The notes beneath the pieces are model-generated. The model saw only the letters and a list, made by a program, of their open reading frames with translations. It was not told the origin of the DNA and searched no databases. From Promethearchaeota archaeon (GTDB taxonomy: Archaea; Asgardarchaeota; Lokiarchaeia; Sigyniarchaeales; SOKP01): 64,000 nucleotides of DNA. The translations under genes were made by a program, and so were the position numbers. Below, piece by piece: positions 28,018-37,115 of the stretch; the stretch's first letter is position 1; every line of letters begins with the position of its first letter. The stretch is taken from positions 451,516 through 515,515 of the forward strand of contig JAHPZA010000003.1 in NCBI GenBank assembly GCA_019058445.1. Reading direction: 5' to 3'.

Positions 28018-29520
28018 TTAAATTTCTAACAATCCATCCCATGCGGTCCTTTCTTTATCAAATGCAGCATTTACGGCTTTACACTCATCTCCAAAAAACA
28101 TCGTAGTTCTCTTTTCTGTATCGTAAGAAGACCAATCAGGAAGACCCTCATGATTAGGATTTCCGGTACGAGCAAAAGCGATCCATGCATCCATCATTTT
28201 TTCGCTAAGAGCTTTATTAGTATTTTTGCCAACAAAATTATCCATATGGGGCAGATCAAGATTTCCAAAAACAAATGGTAATTCAAGAGCGTGGCATGCG
28301 CCTAATATTCCATCTAGAACCGGCGTTTGCCAAGTAAACATATAGTTATAAGTGTTTGGTTGATGAGGGCTCTGAGCCTCAAGCAATCGGATCGTGGAAA
28401 TTCGAAATATTGCATCTGTAATAAGAGCTGACATTATTTCTTTAGGATCTGTAGAATATTTTCCTTCCCTTGCTTCTTTATATGTGTTGAGTATTAATTT
28501 ACTCCTGTCATTATCTATGCCTAGGGTACCCAAGTATCCGATTAATAATTTTTCCATATCAGAATCGCTTACATTGAACGCATTTGGATCAAGGGCACTA
28601 AATAATTTGAACTCATCTAGATTAGTTCCTATCATAAAATCAAGGTGTTTACAATCACCATTTCTGAATGCTTTTAGGGGATGGATGGGTATTGTGTCTC
28701 CATCAATCAGAGGCCTTAACGCGAGAATATCTATAGCATTTTTCTCAAAATATTTGTTTTGTCCCTCAATAATTTTTTCAGCTGGAATTTTACGCAATCC
28801 ATCGATATCACCTCTTTTTAAACCGAATTCACGCATCAGTTTCTTGGTTGTTATATCGTTTATTCTTGGATCAATAAAGGGAGCGCTTTGGGCTATAACT
28901 TTGTGAAAAAGTCCTTTAGCAGCAGGCATTGCGGATAGAGTAATGACCGCATAACCACCAGCAGACTCACCAAAAATGGTCACATTATTTGGATCCCCCC
29001 CAAAAAATTCAATATTATCTTGTACCCATTTTAGTGCTAATATTTGATCAAACTGACCAACATTGATAGTTTTTCCTGGTACATATAAATATCCAAACAT
29101 CCCAAGTCGATAATTTATAGTAACGACCACAACATCGCCTCTCTTTGCTAATGCTGAACCATCATATATGGGATCTATTCCTCCTCCAATTGTGAACGCA
29201 CCTCCATGAATCCAGAACATTACTGGGCGCTTTTTTTTATCAGCCGAGGGAGTCCATATATTTAGATTTAAGCAGTCCTCACTTTCAGGTTGAAGCTTGC
29301 CAAACCATTCTTCTAATTGTGAATATGCTTGAAACGCACAATGACCATATCTTGTCGCGTCGAGCACATCAGTCCATACCTTTTTTGCTACGGGAGGACG
29401 AAAACGTAAATCTCCTAAAGAAGATTCTGCATATGGAATTCCTTTAAATATTTCCAAACCGTCTTCGGTATAACCTTGGATTTTACCTGCCTTAGTTTCA
29501 ATAATACCTGTTTTATTCAT
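28018..29520 (-). CDS. Type-B carboxylesterase (para-nitrobenzyl esterase/cholinesterase-like)
   Basis: A 500-residue alpha/beta hydrolase. The opening TKAGKIQGYTEDGLEIFKGIPYAE, the oxyanion region MFWIHGGAFTIGG and the nucleophile elbow GESAGGYAV (Ser near residue 187) define the family. The catalytic His is in GACHALELPFVFG near residue 410. The second Cys of the usual disulfide (SEDCLNLN) is present. It has no signal peptide, so it is probably cytosolic. It should hydrolyse carboxylic esters. Such genes are common in bacteria and scarce in archaea, so it may be a transferred gene. Together with the CPBP gene it lies between the two relics of an acyl-CoA synthetase. Confidence 0.92.
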   Translation of the reverse strand: MNKTGIIETKAGKIQGYTEDGLEIFKGIPYAESSLGDLRFRPPVAKKVWTDVLDATRYGHCAFQAYSQLEEWFGKLQPESEDCLNLNIWTPSADKKKRPVMFWIHGGAFTIGGGIDPIYDGSALAKRGDVVVVTINYRLGMFGYLYVPGKTINVGQFDQILALKWVQDNIEFFGGDPNNVTIFGESAGGYAVITLSAMPAAKGLFHKVIAQSAPFIDPRINDITTKKLMREFGLKRGDIDGLRKIPAEKIIEGQNKYFEKNAIDILALRPLIDGDTIPIHPLKAFRNGDCKHLDFMIGTNLDEFKLFSALDPNAFNVSDSDMEKLLIGYLGTLGIDNDRSKLILNTYKEAREGKYSTDPKEIMSALITDAIFRISTIRLLEAQSPHQPNTYNYMFTWQTPVLDGILGACHALELPFVFGNLDLPHMDNFVGKNTNKALSEKMMDAWIAFARTGNPNHEGLPDWSSYDTEKRTTMFFGDECKAVNAAFDKERTAWDGLLEI

Positions 29521-29641
29521 AATAGAGATTGAAATTTTTTATAATTTTTAAGACTTGCTTAGTATAATCTCAATAGGGAAAAGCTATGATCTAAGATCCT
29601 AAAATTTGATTTTAAGATATAAATATAAATAGAAAACCAAT

Positions 29642-29710
29642 CCCTATAACGCGATAATGAGTTAAAAGCGCTGCCTTGGGCATGCCTGTGGTACTAGAGA
29701 TATTATTATA
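29642..29710 (-). pseudogene. Remnant of acyl-CoA synthetase ATP-binding motif
   Basis: In one reverse frame the sequence reads YNNISSTTGMPKAALLTHYR, an eroded copy of the AMP-binding signature (YIYTSGTTGLPKAVIM in the intact synthetase at 13.05 kb). Stop codons lie just before it and about 25 bp after it, so nothing can be expressed. This short match is far too specific for chance. With the C-terminal relic at 26.75-27.07 kb on the same strand and in the right order, it marks the former synthetase gene. Confidence 0.7.
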
Positions 29711-29736
29711 TTATAAAATTGCCCAATTTTCGTAAT

Positions 29737-29910
29737 TTAATATAAGACTTTCGAAGAAGATTTCAATTTTTTTAATTTGTTCTGGTAATCCGGGCAGAGC
29801 TTATAATCTGGAAAATGACATAAGCTGTCCATTTTAGGAAGATTACATGATTGTAAGAAGGGACAAAACAAAAGTATATTCTCGAGTTTAAAATTCAATT
29901 CACTGGTCAT
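29737..29910 (-). CDS. Small four-Cys protein
   Basis: A 57-residue ORF with the pattern CPFLQSC, LCHFPDYKLCPDYQ, giving five Cys of which four are evenly spaced, typical of small metal-binding proteins in archaea. The ATG at 29910 is preferred over that at 29922 because GATGA lies about 10 bases upstream, like other sites in this window. No known family is named with confidence. The regular Cys spacing and Pro/Tyr context argue against a chance ORF. Confidence 0.5.
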   Translation of the reverse strand: MTSELNFKLENILLFCPFLQSCNLPKMDSLCHFPDYKLCPDYQNKLKKLKSSSKVLY

Positions 29911-30113
29911 ATTTTTTATCATCTTTTGAATCTTTATATTTCAAAAATTGTATCGGTTGTGTCTATATAGAGCATCGTACCTTAATAAAAAAAGATGACT
30001 ACTGAAAATTATTAATTTTTTGATAAATATGCTTGCATCCTAAAATCAAATTATTGATTTTGCTAATAAAACATTTAGAGAAATTAGAATTTGTAGAGTT
30101 TTAAAGTAAAACC

Positions 30114-30416
30114 CTATTGGAGGCCAATTAAGGGTAATGCCTCTCGTGTAGTTAATAAATGTTCTATTTTAAATCGTGATCCCTCAATATAAAAATATCC
30201 TGTAAATCTATTTGCGATAGCAATCAGCCCTTCGTGCGCCTTTTCATCTTTAACTTCATAAAGCACATAATTCTTAACTTCACTATCAAGAACCACAAAC
30301 ACTTTCTCTTGGGTTACAAAATCTGGCATTTTAGGAGCTTTACCTGATAAAAAGGCTTGCCCTACTTCTTTTGCCTTGTCGGGAGGATATGTAAATGACA
30401 CGAGGAAATAAGTCAA
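30114..30416 (-). CDS. Conserved hypothetical protein, ferredoxin-fold-like small protein
   Basis: A 100-residue protein, TYFLVSFTYPPDKAKEV, then a strand-rich middle (VFVVLDSEVKNYVLYEV) and an amphipathic C-terminal helix. The beta-alpha-beta-beta-alpha-beta order resembles dimeric alpha-beta barrel (ferredoxin-like) proteins. No catalytic motif is seen. It lies downstream of the radical SAM gene on the same strand, about 150 bp away. The function is unknown. Confidence 0.6.
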   Translation of the reverse strand: MTYFLVSFTYPPDKAKEVGQAFLSGKAPKMPDFVTQEKVFVVLDSEVKNYVLYEVKDEKAHEGLIAIANRFTGYFYIEGSRFKIEHLLTTREALPLIGLQ

Positions 30417-30566
30417 CTTTCTTTTTCACCTCTTTTAATTTATTTGAATTGATATTTTGTTTTTTAAATGTATTTTTCTAAATATGATTATTTATTCAAT
30501 CTACTCTTTTAAAATTGTTGAGAATTATAGAGTTATAAAATTCTATAAAATTGGGTATATTTTATG

Positions 30567-31466
30567 TCAAAAAGCATCTACATTACTCGCGTTTTCAAAA
30601 TCAAAAAGCGGATTTGTTTTAATCAATGCGCCAAGATGAAATACTCCAAAAGAACCACATAAATCGCAATCTACATCATTCCCGTGGCAACAAAATGGAA
30701 TTTCAAAGCCCTCATCACCTAAATAAAGTGGCAGCAAATATTTCTTTAGCGGACAATTGTTTGTAATGTCGAGTGCATTTTGAGAGAATAGCAATTCAAA
30801 AGCTAAATCCTTGTTGAGTATAAAATTTGGATATTTCTTTTTTATGGAATATGCTTTTTTTACTGCGTTATCTCGTTCTTTTAATGATTTCCAGGCAAAT
30901 TCAGATGTATCATTCTTCCTTGGTACGTAAAATGAAAAAATAAAACCTCTAATAGGGGTATCATTCATTATGATCTCAACGAGTTCTTCAAATTCTTTTT
31001 CATTCTTTTTAGTAACAACACATTGGCATTGTAAATCACCTACAAAATCATCTGGTAAATTATTTAAGTTTTTAATAACCTTTTTGAAACACCCCTTTCC
31101 TCGAATTTCATCATTTATTTCTTCGGGACCATCTAATGAAATCACCCATTTTGTTTTTGGACCCAAATTAATTAAAGGTAGTGTTCCATTAGTAGTAACC
31201 ACATTACGGGGGAAAAGTTTTACACCTAATTTTAAAACATCCTTCCTTAGAAGGGGTTCTCCTCCCATCCACACCATTGAATAGATGCCATGTCTCCTCT
31301 TATATCTCTTAATCTCCTTTATCATTAAGTCTGCAGGCATTTCATCCTTTAGAGGTGTATTTGGATTTCCCTCTCGAAAGACAAAACAGTGCTTACATCG
31401 TAAGGTGCACCTATTGGTTATATTAACCATTGCAAGTGGATAAAAACGTCTTCTTTCAGGTTTCAT
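30567..31466 (-). CDS. Radical SAM protein with Cys-rich C-terminus (paralog 1)
   Basis: A 299-residue radical SAM enzyme. Cys20, Cys24 and Cys27 in CTLRCKHC bind the [4Fe-4S] cluster that cleaves SAM. GGEPLLR is the SAM-contact motif, and a strand-like SLDGPEEIND follows as in SPASM-type enzymes. The C-terminal region has NNCPLKKYLLP, then FCCHGNDVDCDLCGSFG, enough Cys for one auxiliary Fe-S cluster. The chemistry is unknown. A flavodoxin gene lies 43 bp upstream on the same strand and is a natural electron donor. A close paralog is encoded at 37116-37988 without a flavodoxin. Confidence 0.85.
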   Translation of the reverse strand: MKPERRRFYPLAMVNITNRCTLRCKHCFVFREGNPNTPLKDEMPADLMIKEIKRYKRRHGIYSMVWMGGEPLLRKDVLKLGVKLFPRNVVTTNGTLPLINLGPKTKWVISLDGPEEINDEIRGKGCFKKVIKNLNNLPDDFVGDLQCQCVVTKKNEKEFEELVEIIMNDTPIRGFIFSFYVPRKNDTSEFAWKSLKERDNAVKKAYSIKKKYPNFILNKDLAFELLFSQNALDITNNCPLKKYLLPLYLGDEGFEIPFCCHGNDVDCDLCGSFGVFHLGALIKTNPLFDFENASNVDAF

Positions 31467-31509
31467 TCTCCTAAGAAAGATTAAGTTATAGTATTATTAA
31501 AAAATGGAA

Positions 31510-31977
31510 TTAAATTAATTTTGCTGTATATTCTGTAATCTTCCTTAGATGTAAATCTTTCTTTATTTCCTTAGTGGTTAGTTCAAGTGTTGCGACTGGT
31601 GTTTTATCACTTAATTTAGCCATATTTTTAAAACATTTTTCTCCTCCACGTCCTCCTTCTGTGCAGAAGAAAGCGACCTTATTAAATTTCTCTTTATTCT
31701 CAATAATATATGTTCTTATAGGAGTTGACATATTGCTTGTCCAAATAGGAGTTCCAATTCCTATTAAATCGTAAGATTCTGGATTCTTATTTATTTTTTC
31801 CAAAGTAGTTAACTTCTTCTTCATGGCATCTATAGCAGATTTTATATAACCAAAAAATCCTTTTCTGTTTTTAGTATCGAAAATCTCTTCAATGTCACAA
31901 TTCAAATTTTCTGCAATTCTGTTGGCAACCCTTTTTGTCGTGCCTGTTCTAGAATAAAAAATTATTAAAATGCTCAT
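31510..31977 (-). CDS. Flavodoxin
   Basis: A 155-residue FMN protein. The FYSRTGTTKRVA loop at residues 7-18 binds the FMN phosphate, and GIGTPIWTSNMSTPIRTYI forms the isoalloxazine-side loop. The length matches short-chain flavodoxins and the flavodoxin_5-type group. It lies between a signal peptidase gene and the radical SAM gene on the same strand, with 43 bp to the latter. It probably supplies single electrons to that radical SAM enzyme. This partnership is inferred from position. Confidence 0.85.
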   Translation of the reverse strand: MSILIIFYSRTGTTKRVANRIAENLNCDIEEIFDTKNRKGFFGYIKSAIDAMKKKLTTLEKINKNPESYDLIGIGTPIWTSNMSTPIRTYIIENKEKFNKVAFFCTEGGRGGEKCFKNMAKLSDKTPVATLELTTKEIKKDLHLRKITEYTAKLI

Positions 31978-32080
31978 AGTAAATCAAATTAAACTTCAAA
32001 AATTAATAAAAGTTATCTAAAATTCGTTAAAGTCAGAAATTTTCCAAGTTTTATATGATAAGTTAAAAATTGTACTATAA

Positions 32081-32629
32081 TTAAAACTTCAAATGTCTAA
32101 ATCTATTAAGCATATAAAACATAAGCAGGGAAAATATAATAATTTGAAGTGCGAAGGAAATTTCCATTAATATTATCTTACCCCAACCCACATAACGTAC
32201 AACTTCCTTTACAATGCCTTGAACACGACTCCTAGGGATTGGGGCCGCATCTACTACTTCATTAGCGTCCCCCTTGGTTAAATAAAACCATTTACTTCCG
32301 TTTTTCCACTTATCAATGACTCGATGCACAATAGGATCTTCAGGAGCATCATCCCATAACCCACGTGCATCAAATACAATAACATCACCATCTCTATCAT
32401 CTATCGAGCCAGATTTAATTAAAGTATTATTCCTGATACCTTCAACAATTACCACATCCCCTTTATTGATATATGGTCTCATCGAATTTGATTTCACAAC
32501 TGCTACTGGTTCAGAAGTGCACAGTGTAATCTTTAATATATATAAGATGATAATAGGGCTAAAAATCAAAAAAAATATGAAACAAACAATTATGCCCTTT
32601 TTAGTGATATCTCTAATTGTAATAATCAC
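32081..32629 (-). CDS. Signal peptidase I, archaeal/ER type (S26B)
   Basis: A 182-residue membrane protease that removes signal peptides. The N-terminal transmembrane helix is at about residues 11-35. The catalytic Ser49 is in KSNSMRP. The base is His102 in DPIVHRVIDKW, the His of archaeal and ER enzymes instead of the bacterial Lys. KGDANEVVDAAPI carries the third catalytic Asp. A C-terminal helix (about residues 155-177) gives a second membrane anchor. Length and topology are normal. It could process the secreted protein at 40416 and the peptidase at 63393. Confidence 0.9.
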   Translation of the reverse strand: MIITIRDITKKGIIVCFIFFLIFSPIIILYILKITLCTSEPVAVVKSNSMRPYINKGDVVIVEGIRNNTLIKSGSIDDRDGDVIVFDARGLWDDAPEDPIVHRVIDKWKNGSKWFYLTKGDANEVVDAAPIPRSRVQGIVKEVVRYVGWGKIILMEISFALQIIIFSLLMFYMLNRFRHLKF

Positions 32630-32920
32630 CTAAAATTTCTTATAAAACCCTACTATCTGAAAAAATCTCTACTTTCAACAAAATAATACAATTTCATCTT
32701 TATAAACTTTTCAAGGTTATATATAAAATATAGGATAATATATAGGACTACATATGTATGATTTCTAATTTTCTTCTTGATAGAGGAAATAGGAATATAC
32801 TTAAATCTTAAGTAAACAGGAGCTATGCACTCAGTTCCTTTATTATTTGACTTTTTAAATATGCTGCTAAAATTATAGTTATAAGCGATTAAAAACTAAT
32901 GATCTATTAAAAGAAAAAGA

Positions 32921-34288
32921 ATGCAAATCAGCAAATTGATTGAGAATAAGAGAAGTGAAAGGTTTAATTGGAATTTATTAGTTTCATTCTTTAATCAAAG
33001 AAAAGGACCTGATATTTTAATTAATCCGTATCATATCGAAGAATATCCTATTGAAGACTCTGAATTAGATGCCATTTTACAGAATTTGGATTATAATTTT
33101 GAAGAGGAGACGTTTATTTTTGGATTTCGAAAGAACGTGATACTTAACTATTTATTTAATACATATTCAGATTTCGCAAGATCCAAGCAAAATCTCCTTA
33201 TGATTTCTTATATAATCAGAGAGGAATATATTCATGAGCATAATATAGACACTCTTAGATTATTGGAAAGTAAAAAGCATATCCTTAAAGAATATGGCGA
33301 AGAATTAAAAGAAATGGATAATCTCCCATTATTAATTCGAAAAATAGAAGATCCTGCCTGTGATATCTCAGAAGCGAAATATAATGAGTATAAAGAAGAA
33401 TTTTACCAACTATATAAGAAATATTTTGAAAAACTTGAACCTATTTCTGATGTTTTCAAAAAGCTTACCATTACATGTCCAATTTGTAACACATCAAAAG
33501 AAATTGATATCCCAGAAAGAATAATTAATTTTAACAAAGATATGACAACCATTCCAATCCCTCAGCATAGAATATGTGAACATGCGTTTTTAATGTGTTT
33601 GAAAACGGTGGACGATCAAATAAAAATTGGGAGTGTAAAAGAACTTGGGGATATACATGATTATCCTTCATTGAGAGATAAGCTTGAGCTTCAAGAAGAA
33701 GATATTATTGAAATCAAATCATATTTAAAATCCCAAACATTAATTTATGTTCTTAATGCGCACTTTTTTAAGAAAAATATATTAATTTTGACTAGAATTT
33801 CTGATGATTTTAATACGATTATTTTGAAATTTTTCAACTTATTATTTCACAATACGTTTTCAATCTCAATTGCTGTAATTAATAGGTTACGATTCGAAGA
33901 AGATCCAGACTTATATAAAGATTATCTTATTATTGAAAATATAAATAAGGATCCCATTAATTCAGAAAATTTATTCTATGAAAAGAAAATTGCTGAAAAT
34001 TTTTATAATAATAATGATGATCTCTTAAGTTTAGATAATCTTAGGCATGAAATTTCATTTATTTACGGACTTTCTCAAGAAATCTATAAATATGCGACGA
34101 GGGAACAGCATCCATATCCTTTCAAACGAAAAGATCTAATTCGGAAATTGTTGGACACATTCCTTATTGAAATAAACAAAAATTTCCTCTCATTTTTACT
34201 AGATATAGTAGAAAATTACTTTGGCACTCGAATTGAATTCACACAGGACTTATTGGCCAAAAAAATCGATGAAATGTGGGGGAGATAG
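32921..34288 (+). CDS. Unknown protein with central CPxC/His/Cys metal-binding segment
   Basis: A 455-residue soluble protein of unknown family. The middle (about residues 185-230) reads CPICNTSKEI, then HRICEHAFLMCLK, a zinc-knuckle-like pair of CxxC and a later C-x-H. The C-terminal 230 residues are predicted as mixed alpha/beta with alternating hydrophobic strands (TLIYVLNAHFF, TFSISIAVINRL) and helices. The N-terminal part is helical and charged. It stands alone with a 291-bp upstream spacer. No enzymatic motif is visible, so a scaffolding or regulatory role is only a guess. Confidence 0.7.
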   Translation: MQISKLIENKRSERFNWNLLVSFFNQRKGPDILINPYHIEEYPIEDSELDAILQNLDYNFEEETFIFGFRKNVILNYLFNTYSDFARSKQNLLMISYIIREEYIHEHNIDTLRLLESKKHILKEYGEELKEMDNLPLLIRKIEDPACDISEAKYNEYKEEFYQLYKKYFEKLEPISDVFKKLTITCPICNTSKEIDIPERIINFNKDMTTIPIPQHRICEHAFLMCLKTVDDQIKIGSVKELGDIHDYPSLRDKLELQEEDIIEIKSYLKSQTLIYVLNAHFFKKNILILTRISDDFNTIILKFFNLLFHNTFSISIAVINRLRFEEDPDLYKDYLIIENINKDPINSENLFYEKKIAENFYNNNDDLLSLDNLRHEISFIYGLSQEIYKYATREQHPYPFKRKDLIRKLLDTFLIEINKNFLSFLLDIVENYFGTRIEFTQDLLAKKIDEMWGR

Positions 34289-34412
34289 AATTCTACTTTT
34301 AAATTCCTATTTAATAGATTAATCATTCAGGAAGATGTTCATGAAATGAAATATACTCATAACCTCCTGGAATTCACATTCTTCGATATATATGTTAAAA
34401 TTCATACGAGTC

Positions 34413-35102
34413 TTATATTTTACGACCAATTCCATAATATATGAGAAAACCTGAAGGAATTGAGAAAATTGCCAAAACACTCCAGATAATCCGATATATA
34501 GGATTATCCCAGAACACATAAAATAAAATGCCATAAACCATAAAAGATAGACACAGAACTCCAATTAAGAAGTATTTTAATTGTTGTTTAAGAAGCGCAT
34601 CCGTAAATGAGTTATACACTTTTTTAGAATAGTAGAGAGTGGGTATAATCAGAAAAAACGTATAATATAGAATAAGTAAAATAGAAAAATAAAAAGCAAA
34701 TTTGGGTCTCCAATTAGTATTTTTATTATATATAAAACCCTCTGGGTAGAGAAGAATTATAAAAGTAATAATTGCATATCCAATTAAAATTTTAAATCCA
34801 TTGGGATGAGCTTGTTCAAGATTACGTGTGAATATAATAAGAAAAGAATGGGCGAAAAGACCCAAATAAAGAATTATAAAATACAAAATAAAGGCTGTAG
34901 GGTTTGTTCTTATTGGAATTAGAATCGCATTGAGAAATGCAACACTTGCTATGGTTAAATAATAACAACCTAAGGAACGTCCGATATGATTTTGATTGCG
35001 TTTAATTAAAACAATACCAAAATAAAAGAAAAAAATCCCTAATGTCAATTGAATTCCGTAAACAAGAAAAATTCGAGTCCAATCTGAATTGTCAATAATC
35101 AT
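34413..35102 (-). CDS. Seven-helix membrane protein of unknown function
   Basis: A 229-residue protein with about seven hydrophobic helices starting at residue 8, few charges and short loops. It has no signature that I can place. The N-terminus faces a small promoter region shared with nothing. The size and topology resemble sensor-type 7TM domains found in archaea, but no cytoplasmic domain is attached. It is supported as a gene by its length, ATG start and uninterrupted frame. Confidence 0.6.
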   Translation of the reverse strand: MIIDNSDWTRIFLVYGIQLTLGIFFFYFGIVLIKRNQNHIGRSLGCYYLTIASVAFLNAILIPIRTNPTAFILYFIILYLGLFAHSFLIIFTRNLEQAHPNGFKILIGYAIITFIILLYPEGFIYNKNTNWRPKFAFYFSILLILYYTFFLIIPTLYYSKKVYNSFTDALLKQQLKYFLIGVLCLSFMVYGILFYVFWDNPIYRIIWSVLAIFSIPSGFLIYYGIGRKI

Positions 35103-35378
35103 AATGCAATCGATGATGTAGTATTTCTTATTATCAAATTCATCGAGTCATATCCCTAATTAATTATGAATACCATCTTTTTCCATTTAAGATTACAAGT
35201 ATTAAATATAATTGTGATATGATAGAACAAACATTAAACAATTTAGTTTGTTTAAAAAACCGCCTTTATAAACGGTAGTTCTCCACTCTAAATGATTGAG
35301 ATGATAGTTAAATATTTTAAAGATTTTAGATTTTGGAAATTATTTATAAAAAAATAGTAAGAGACAAATTGAAAATTT

Positions 35379-35696
35379 TTATAGATTATTAAGTTCAAAT
35401 TTGGTATCTTCGAGGAGCTTGTTTAGATTCCAGAAAAAAGCCTCAAATTTTTTAAATATTTGAAAATCAACATCACTATTATCTTTTTCTTCAACACAAA
35501 AAGGATTGTTTTTAAAAACTTTTGCTGTATCAATCGAAATTAAATTAGTTTCCAAAATTTTTTGCAGATCAGGGGATAATCTGGTTAGATATTCAGATAA
35601 TTCAAAACCTGTACATTTATTATCAACCATTTCCTTTATTTCTTCTAAAACGGTTAATTCTTGTTCGAGTTCCTTTATTTTTTCTTTTTTATTCAT
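35379..35696 (-). CDS. Small helical protein, unknown
   Basis: A 105-residue, highly charged and helical protein. Residues 1-25 form a short coiled-coil (KKEKIKELEQELTVLEEIKEM), and the rest is acidic with a FWNLNKLLED segment near the end. It has no recognised family and starts with ATG. It is followed by a large spacer on both sides, so it is probably its own transcription unit. Confidence 0.55.
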   Translation of the reverse strand: MNKKEKIKELEQELTVLEEIKEMVDNKCTGFELSEYLTRLSPDLQKILETNLISIDTAKVFKNNPFCVEEKDNSDVDFQIFKKFEAFFWNLNKLLEDTKFELNNL

Positions 35697-35967
35697 TTTT
35701 AAATTATTATCTTTTAATTCGAATAAATTTTAATGGCAAATACCACCTAAAAATATATAATCATTGAGATATCTATGATTTAATGCACTAAAGTATTTTA
35801 CCATTATCTGGGTAAATAAACAAGGATTAACCTAATAAAACTTCTCTTAAAAAAGGATAAATTTAATATAAAAAGAGATTATAAAATTAACGCATGAATA
35901 CGAGATAATTTTTAATATATTAGACCTTCAAAATATATCGCTGTTTATTTGAAAATTAAGGTATTAT

Positions 35968-36390
35968 TTATTTTTTCGTAAATAGCATATCTATAATAAC
36001 CTCATCTCTTGTTTTATTAATATAATTCTCAATCTCTCCCAATATTTCAGCCTTTCCTTCAAGGTTATATAGATTTTCATTCTTATATTTTTCAAAAAAA
36101 TAATCAACTATTCGTTGCAGAACTCTTAAAACTTTTTTATGTTTTACAGTTTTCAGGGAACTACCAACAAAAAATAAACTTTCTTTTTTAATTATATCAA
36201 ATCGAATTTCTGAAAATTCAAATTGATTCAATTGTTCATGAGCAAAATCCTGGCAGAATATATTTAAAGCCCTAATCAAATTACTAAAAAATACTCCTTC
36301 AATTTCAGGATTTTTAATTCTTCTTACTATAACTTTTCCTTCGGTAGTTATAATTAAGATATCCTCTAAAATATCAAACAAATTAAACAC
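35968..36390 (-). CDS. Longin/roadblock-like small protein
   Basis: A 140-residue protein. The segment FDILEDILIITTEGKVIVRR, followed by a FFSNLIRALNIFCQDFA helix, FSEIRFDIIKKESLFFVGSSL strands and a long helix ending KIVDYFFEKY, follows the strand/helix order of longin domains (as in AP-complex sigma subunits and the Sec22/SRX group). Such longin and roadblock proteins are abundant in Asgard archaea and act with small GTPases. No GTPase is encoded here. The assignment is a fold guess from the secondary-structure pattern. Confidence 0.55.
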   Translation of the reverse strand: MFNLFDILEDILIITTEGKVIVRRIKNPEIEGVFFSNLIRALNIFCQDFAHEQLNQFEFSEIRFDIIKKESLFFVGSSLKTVKHKKVLRVLQRIVDYFFEKYKNENLYNLEGKAEILGEIENYINKTRDEVIIDMLFTKK

Positions 36391-36555
36391 TTTATATTAT
36401 TATTACCCTAACTGTCCAAAAAGTTGTTCCAAAAATAAAGAAAAAAAAGAATTATTTAAATTTTTGTTAAGTATATAAATTAGAACTGATAAATTGAATA
36501 GATTTCAATAACTTTTATTAGATCTTGAATTTCACGGTATTTATAAGTCTTTTTC

Positions 36556-36954
36556 TTATCCCGCTCGATTATATAAAATCGTGTTGACCACTACTAATCC
36601 GATAAGTACGATTATAGTAATCCAAGTTCTTACTATTTCCATTGATGCATATGGCATGTAGGTCAATGATGCAATATCCAAGATTAACACAATGATCCAC
36701 CATATAATAACAAGCTCCCATACAGGTTTCAATTTCTCTAATTCTCCTCTTTTTAGAGCAATCACACCACCAATTGCGAATGCTAAAACTGTTCCTCCAA
36801 TAACCCTCATATAATGTGGATTATAATAAGTTCCACCTGCAAATAAAATATCCGTTAGCACTAAGTATTGAATTGTATATATGATAGCAACGATTAAGTC
36901 AATATAAAATACATATTTCACTTCTTTTGAGAGCTCAACCATCTGATATCTCAT
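36556..36954 (-). CDS. Four-helix membrane protein, unknown
   Basis: A 132-residue protein with four clear hydrophobic segments (about residues 15-35, 48-66, 78-98 and 106-126). The segment YYNPHYMRVIGGTVLAFAIGG between helices 1 and 2 and the RGELEKLKPVWELVIIWW loop recall small uncharacterised archaeal membrane proteins. No family is identified. It starts with ATG with a GAGATGAG-like ribosome-binding site upstream. Confidence 0.6.
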   Translation of the reverse strand: MRYQMVELSKEVKYVFYIDLIVAIIYTIQYLVLTDILFAGGTYYNPHYMRVIGGTVLAFAIGGVIALKRGELEKLKPVWELVIIWWIIVLILDIASLTYMPYASMEIVRTWITIIVLIGLVVVNTILYNRAG

Positions 36955-37115
36955 CTCCTCTCTATTTATTTTAAAAATGATTAAATATTGGATTTATATT
37001 TAGATAAAATTTTACATAAATGTAAGAGAATCTCAATTTTAAATCTTTCTTAAAATGTGTTTAACTCATATAAAAATTATTAAATGTCCTGCTATTAACT
37101 TACCTGCGAAAAAAT

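Noticed and set aside
32821..32880. 17-codon leader peptide after a GGAG sequence before the 455-residue protein
   Set aside because: Too short and without any recognised pattern; probably chance.
34319..34564. 81-codon minus-strand frame at the end of the seven-helix membrane protein
   Set aside because: Mostly the same DNA as the longer 34413-35102 gene in another frame. A frameshifted tail cannot be excluded but has no support.
35255..35310. Possible C/D-box-like small RNA (TGATGA-like and small hairpin ACCG...CGGT)
   Set aside because: The D box and a proper closing stem are missing; the hairpin is only 4 bp.
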